A program made the position numbers and the translations under genes. Positions 35,753 through 39,989 of a stretch of DNA of 39,989 nucleotides are shown piece after piece. The notes under the pieces were generated by a model. That model saw only the letters and a list, made by a program, of their open reading frames with translations, did not search any database and was not told the origin of the DNA. This stretch comes from Rhodospirillales bacterium (GTDB lineage Bacteria; Pseudomonadota; Alphaproteobacteria; Rhodospirillales; Defluviicoccaceae), in NCBI GenBank assembly GCA_016710335.1, contig JADJXQ010000011.1:1-39989 (forward strand). Direction: 5' to 3'. The number at the start of each line of letters is the position of its first letter. The stretch's first letter is position 1.

Positions 35753-36187
35753 CTACCCAAGCAGGCTTCGGCGACTGCTGCTGGAGCTATTGCTTCCGGA
35801 GATGGATCCCAGAAGCCGATTGGTCGTCGTCAGCAGATTGTTGTTTCGCCGGACGCCGAACGCATCGTTGATTTCCTTGACTTTCTGCGCGGTCGCTTCA
35901 CGGCGCGCCTGAGCATCCTGTTCCGCTTCACGCTCGAGCCCGCGCAGGATCGCATCGATCGATCCGCCGGTGGTCGCCGTGCCGGCAGCACCCGCTCGGA
36001 CCCGTTCACTGGCAAGCCGGCGGCGCAAGGCATTGGCCTGCAACTTATCGTTGTTCGAGCTCGAACGCATGATCGCTGCGATCTGGCGGTCGCGCTCCGC
36101 CTTCGCCTCCTTGCTTTCCTGTCGCATCGCCTGCTGTCCGAGCGCAAGATTCAGACCAACGCTGGCAAGGCTATTCAATCCACCCAT
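35753..36187 (-). CDS. Phage protein, coiled-coil rich (internal virion gp14-like position)
   Basis: Intact 144-residue protein. The ATG at 36187 shares one base with the stop of the tail gene (TGATG) and has GAAGGTGA upstream. The start GGLNSLASVGLNLALGQQAM is hydrophobic/alanine-rich. A charged, helical stretch follows (ESKEAKAERDRQIAAIMRSS to KVKEINDAFGVRRN), and the end is serine-rich (GSNSSSSSRR). This layout and gene position resemble small internal virion proteins of podoviruses, but I recognise no defined domain. About 70 AT-rich bases separate it from the terminase start. Confidence 0.6.
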   Translation of the reverse strand: MGGLNSLASVGLNLALGQQAMRQESKEAKAERDRQIAAIMRSSSNNDKLQANALRRRLASERVRAGAAGTATTGGSIDAILRGLEREAEQDAQARREATAQKVKEINDAFGVRRNNNLLTTTNRLLGSISGSNSSSSSRRSLLG

Positions 36188-38126
36188 CAGATATTCACCT
36201 TCGCTTCGACAGTGACCGAGAGAAGATTCAGGGCTCCTGGAGCCTGCTGTGTGATCCGCCATGGCGGATATTGAAGCCCTCGTCGCCATCCCAGGGCCCG
36301 CACACTGACATCCTGGGTACGGTCGGCATCGTGCGGCCCGCCGAGGTCCAATGCGCGGAAGCCAGCCCCGGCATCGAGCGTGAGACTATCGGTCGACCCA
36401 ACCCGCAGGCTGATCCTGACGGGGCGATATGGTGCATCTGGTGCTGCGCCTCGAGCGCCGAAGTCCAGCGGCAGACCTTCGATCGCATGCACGAAGGGCA
36501 AACCCACGGCCAAGGCGTTTGCGGCTCGATCGATAAGCACCTCGTCGCCGTCGATCTCGATCTCGCCGAGCGCCACGCCGTCAGCGATCACGAAGCGGCG
36601 CTCACCAGACCACTGGGCGAACCCTTCCCAGCCGTCTTTGGGCGTTGGGCTGGTGAACGTCTGTTGATGGTCGAGAATTGCCGCGTTCGACAACCGTTCG
36701 AGGCAAAGTCCCGAATGGCGCTCGACAAGCATCAGCAGCCCGCCTTCATGCATAGCGAGTGCTTGAAAGCTTCCCTCGGTTTCGAGCAGGCTCCACGCGG
36801 CAACGTTGCTGTTGCGATCGATGGTTACCGCGCAGCATTTGCCGTCGTTCCGCGGAATCCAAAGTACGCGACGAGTCTGATCGAAAGCCATCTCCAGTGG
36901 ATCGAGCATGAGATGGCGCGACAGGACAGCGATATCGGCTGCTTGGTAGGCTTGCTCAGTGTCGGTAAACAGGAACTCGCGCAGATCTCGACCAGTGGCG
37001 CCAACGAACAAGGTTGCGCCATCCACATCGGCCGGCGCGATCTGGCGTTCAGCGGGCGAACCGATTCTGGTCTGCAACTCCACTCGCGCCGCTCCCGGCG
37101 TCAGCGGAAAGCCACTGACGGTCCATTCGCCCGCCGTCGTGAATACTTAGATGACACGCCCGGAGAACAACTGCCGTATCTCATGCTGACGCTCGGCGGC
37201 GATGCGGAACGCGATCGCGCCATCGTCGATCCCGTCAGCGAAATCGAAGTCGAACGGCCCGGCTGGTTCGAGAACCACAAGTAGTCGGGGCGATCTGGAC
37301 ACCCGCCCAGAACCAGGCGCTCCTGATGCATCGCGGCGCAGATCGGCCAACCGTGCGCCTCGGAGAATGCCTCCTCATCCCAGTTCGTTGTCTGCCGCTC
37401 GTCCTCGAGAGGCTCGAGTGGCCTGGCCTTTGGAGCACCGTGGCCGTCAAACCCCGGTGCGGGCGCGGAAAGCAACAATTGACGCCCCTTGATACGGAGG
37501 ATCGTTCCAGCGTGATCTTGCGTAAATACCGGCGCGGATGCCCGAAGCTCGACATCGGCGTCGCGCGCTCCCGACCCTGTCGGATCGCCACCAGATAGTC
37601 GGAACGGCTGAATGGTGACGTTCGAAGGCGCAAATCGGGCAAAGGGACAGTGCACTCGCTCGTCGTCGTCATCGGCATTCGCGCGAGCAAACTCCAGCGT
37701 ATGGATCGCCCACTGACCAGCCGCATCGCGGCGCAGGAGGCGTGGCTTATATGCCGGATGGCACACCAGAACGGCCTCGTCCACCAGAGCAAAGTCCAGC
37801 TGTCGGAGTTCCTCACCACCCCAGAGTTCGTTATCCACGATGGTCTGGCGCAGCAGCGTATTGCGGACGACATGGACAGCGCCATCACCAAAAATGAGCA
37901 GGTCGCTGGAACCGTTCCGCTCGAAGGAGAACAGCCTCTTGCCATCGGGCACATAGGTGAGAAGCTCGGTGCCTGGGCGACGGGCCAAGCCGCCAGTCCT
38001 CTGCACGATGACATTTCTCAGCTTTGCCGCCCCCTCCTCATACACGCGGAGATCCATGCGCCCAAACAGCGCTGGATCGATTTCGCCGGACGTGAAGCTC
38101 GACTTGGTCGCGACGATCCGTGTCAT
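36187..38126 (-). CDS. Phage tail/stabilisation structural protein (frameshifted)
   Basis: Large virion protein of about 646 residues. The start MTRIVATKSSFTSGEIDPAL, then FGRMDLRVYEEGAAKLRNVIV, matches the N-terminus of large structural proteins found after the adaptor in many podovirus-type prophages. QRTGGLARRPGTELLTYVPDG and PDRPDYLWFSNQPGPFDFDF follow the same family. Shifts near 37260 and 37150 break the frame; repaired segments are AAERQHEIRQLFSGR and FTTAGEWTVSGFPLTPG, continuing into ARVELQTRIGSPAERQIAPADVDGATLFVGATGRDL. Its ATG at 38126 overlaps the adaptor stop by four bases, and its stop overlaps the next gene start. A role in tail tube or particle stabilisation is inferred from position and similarity in pattern. 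Confidence 0.72.
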
Positions 38127-38690
38127 CGGCTGCGCGCCATAATCAGCGTGAAGTCGTCGACGGCCCGAGGGGTGGCCTGCTGGCTGTCCGCGAGCTTGGC
38201 AACCCTGAGCTCGGCAGCCCGCGAGCTTGTAGAGAACCTCGGACCTGCTGGTACCCTCGGTAAGCGGCAGGCAGAATTCGGCTGCCAGTCGGGCGATGAA
38301 CGCCTGGACAAAGAAGGGTGGAAATTCCGAGGTGGCGGGACGGCGCTGGTAACTCAGGAAGATGCGGCTGGCATCGGCGAACAAGCGCGAGCCTGCAACG
38401 TGGTAGATTGATCCGGTGGCGCGGGAATCCGCGCCGGCTGAGATCGTGCGCAAGGCATCCTGCGGCAGCGCGAAGACACGGGAGAATCCCGCGGTGCCTC
38501 TTCGGTGCGCGAGTTCTGCCTGAGCCAGAGTGAAATGCCAAGGATGTGACGTGATCAGACCTTGCAGCGTCAGCTCGTACAATCGCATTGCGACGTCGGC
38601 CTCGGCTGTCTCGTCCTCGAAGGAGGTGATTACGGCTGCGCCGATCTTGACGAGTGCAGCCGAACAAAGCTCGACATCAGTAAGCGGCAT
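38123..38690 (-). CDS. Phage head-tail adaptor / tail tubular protein A-like (one frameshift)
   Basis: About 189 residues from the ATG at 38690: MPLTDVELCSAALVKIGAAV, ITSFEDETAEADVAMRLYEL, TLQGLITSHPWHFTLAQAEL. This is the pattern of gp11-like adaptor or tail tubular A proteins (helical, ending an early segment in HPWxFA). SRIFLSYQRRPATSEFPPFFVQAFIARLAAEFCLPLTEGTSRSEVLY follows. A shift near 38220 separates this from the end RVAKLADSQQATPRAVDDFTLIMARSR, whose stop overlaps the ATG of the tail protein. It lies after the hairpin at 38766-38795 and its ribosome-binding site is weak. Confidence 0.7.
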
Positions 38691-38765
38691 GGTGCTCGTT
38701 CGCTTCTGGCTGGCATTCCATGGCACGACGAATGTCGTGGCCACGGCACGGGAATGTTTGTGGAG

Positions 38766-38795
38766 GCGGGCCGGTGCCGGCTGGCACCGGCCCGC
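38766..38795 (-). terminator. Strong hairpin after the capsid transcription unit
   Basis: Perfect 13-bp GC-rich stem GCGGGCCGGTGCC / GGCACCGGCCCGC with loop GGCT, 41 bases past the stop of the 89-residue gene on the minus strand. There is no T-run on the minus side (CTCCACAAAC follows), so it may be a partial terminator or an RNA-processing/stability element limiting transcription beyond the capsid genes. Confidence 0.6.
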
Positions 38796-38836
38796 GACGC
38801 AACGGTCAATGAAACGATAGTCACTCGTCTCGACGG

Positions 38837-39106
38837 TCAGTCGGTGTCGATGGCGCCGAACTGCGTGACATTGCTGACATTGACGACACCGCCGGTGTTG
38901 GAAAGAACGACGACGACCCCATGCGTCGGGATGTCCTCAACACCGGCGTTGACGAAAACGAAATCACCGGTTCTCAGCATCTTGCTCGCGTCGTTGAAGT
39001 ATCCAACGTTATCGACGTCGGCGATGAGGTCATCCGTCCGGTAATGCCAGAGAGTGAATCCATTGGCATACGAAATGGCACTCAGGTTGCTGGACGAGTA
39101 GGCCAT
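38837..39106 (-). CDS. Conserved phage protein adjacent to capsid (possible decoration/head protein)
   Basis: Intact 89-residue protein, MAYSSSNLSAISYANGFTLW followed by HYRTDDLIADVDNVGYFNDASKMLRTGDFVFVN. The end is rich in valine and small residues (PTHGVVVVLSNTGGVVNVSNV). I recognise this pattern as a conserved hypothetical found after the capsid gene in related prophages; no catalytic motif is seen. It starts two bases after the capsid stop, so they are cotranslated. Position suggests a capsid decoration or head-completion protein, but this is inference. Confidence 0.65.
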   Translation of the reverse strand: MAYSSSNLSAISYANGFTLWHYRTDDLIADVDNVGYFNDASKMLRTGDFVFVNAGVEDIPTHGVVVVLSNTGGVVNVSNVTQFGAIDTD

Positions 39107-39108
39107 CG

Positions 39109-39925
39109 TCAGATCTCCAGGCAGGGCATCTTGACGACGCCGTAGTCATCGATCAGGGCCGCTCCCTGCGACATCGAGTTCGAGATGAAGTGCGCCGCAC
39201 GATCACCGTGCCAGGTAATGTCGGTCTTGACATCCTGGCCGATCGCATGGCCGATGGCGCTCTTGTGGAACCAGAAGCAGGTTCGCACATTGTCGACCTC
39301 GGTCAGCCCTGAATGCGGCATCCAGAGCGTGCCGAGCCATACTTTCGCCTGCGTCCCGCGCCAGGGAAGCTGCTCGTCGCCGACGAACTCGGCATTGGCG
39401 AACTCGGCGACATTGAGCAGATCCGACCACTGCTTCCAGCCGATCACCGCGTAGCGCTGGCCGTCGTCCGGCACGTCCGCCGAACCCAGCATCTCGAACG
39501 CTTCTAGCGCCTTGTCCTTCGTCAGCCCGGTCGCGGGATCGCCGGCCGAATGCGTAGCGGCCGCAAGTGCCGAGATGATGAGCTCGTCGGTCTTGCGCCC
39601 CAGCGCGAACGCGCCGGCGTTGGCGAGGACCTGCCGCTCGTCCAGGTTGGTCTTGAGCTCGTCGAGCTGGTCGACCCACTCACCAGCGTAGTAGTCCACC
39701 AGCTGGCCTACCGCACGAAATCGACATTCATGACGGGCACCATCCCCGTGCCGCGCTTGGTCGAAGCCGCTCCCTTTCCGACCTTCTGGAAGATCGTCGA
39801 GCTACCGCGCACCCCGTTCTTCACACGCACGGTGGAGCGCAGCTTCGATCCCTGACGCTGATAGGCTTCGTGAACTTCGCGCTCAGGAACGCTTCGAGAA
39901 CGCCTGGTCAATGGTAAGGGAGCAT
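39109..39925 (-). CDS. Phage major capsid protein (frameshifted)
   Basis: About 270 residues. The start is probably the ATG at 39925 with AAGGTG upstream: MLPYTIDQAFSKRFEREVHE after repair of shifts near 39910 and 39890. AYQRQGSKLRSTVRVKNGVR, GSSTIFQKVGKGAASTKRGT and PVMNVDFVRAVGQLVDYYAG follow, the last crossing a shift near 39705. WVDQLDELKTNLDERQVLANAGAFALGRKTDELIISAL and PFPWxG-like DEQLPWRGTQAKVWLGTLWM are in one frame to the stop. The pattern matches capsid proteins of podovirus-type prophages. Three shifts in 817 bases may be error or decay. 39926-39989 holds only its leader as far as I can see. Confidence 0.75.
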
Positions 39926-39989
39926 CGCGCACCTTGGGTTTCTGTAGTCGCGACAAGGGGGAGCCAGCAGTTGTCCGCGCGGGCCGCCA

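Larger units (their letters stand above)
34196..39989 (-). mobile_element. Partial prophage (podovirus-like structural and packaging genes)
   Basis: All genes here lie on the minus strand in the order capsid, 89-residue protein, adaptor, tail protein, internal-virion-like protein, terminase. The run enters from the right window edge and ends beside the IS1595 remnant. No integrase, attachment site or tRNA is visible inside the window. Base composition is much lower in GC around 35400-35760 than elsewhere. Lysis, portal and replication genes are not seen, so either the rest lies beyond the window or only a fragment remains. Confidence 0.75.

Overview
The window is GC-rich DNA (except a prophage patch) with dense, often translationally coupled genes. 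NMT1-type and family-1 ABC importers, cysteine-free L31 and L36 proteins, a Tat-type binding protein, a dimethylformamidase operon and a glycerate 2-kinase all fit an alphaproteobacterium, possibly Rhodospirillales-like or rhizobial. No species can be named from the sequence. Many genes carry single-base frameshifts. Those I could check at base level (near 585, 3145, 9690, 12567 and 24008) are one-base deletions, several in short homopolymers. This looks more like an unpolished long-read assembly than mass gene decay, although a few lesions are real deletions.

Layout. 1-1155: end of a V-type ATPase catalytic subunit. 1196-5491 (minus): a tightly overlapped operon of a Tm-1-like (UPF0261) protein, a TIM-barrel 'PEP hydrolase family' protein, DhaM, HPr and PTS enzyme I, preceded by a histidine-phosphatase gene (5546-6142). 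6194-10773: an SMR pump convergent with an RND permease and its membrane-fusion protein. 10856-12122: glycerate 2-kinase. 12147-12585: rpmE and rpmJ with a terminator. 12719-14518: a fused ABC exporter. 14522-15540: a PLP enzyme related to D-cysteine desulfhydrase. Upstream of it lies a 500-base non-coding block holding four 19-bp palindromes spaced 31-32 bp and five direct repeats spaced 21-22 bp.

16042-19494: a GMC-type oxidoreductase remnant, then an amidohydrolase / DSD1-type PLP enzyme / XRE-cupin regulator operon with inverted repeats before its first gene. 19487-22117 (minus): an NMT1-type ABC importer whose ATPase has lost its Walker A region. 22259-30036 (plus): an Fe-ADH/glycerol-1-phosphate dehydrogenase-like gene, a family-1 binding protein, two permeases, a Gfo/Idh/MocA oxidoreductase and both N,N-dimethylformamidase subunits. 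An amidase (30029-31520) faces this run, so the locus looks like uptake and hydrolysis of an amide- or N-formyl-type compound.

31717-33991: an IS256-family element abutting a decayed IS1595-family transposase. 34196-39989 (minus): part of a prophage with podovirus-like capsid, small capsid-adjacent, adaptor, tail and internal-virion-like proteins and a terminase. Base composition drops sharply around the start of the terminase gene.
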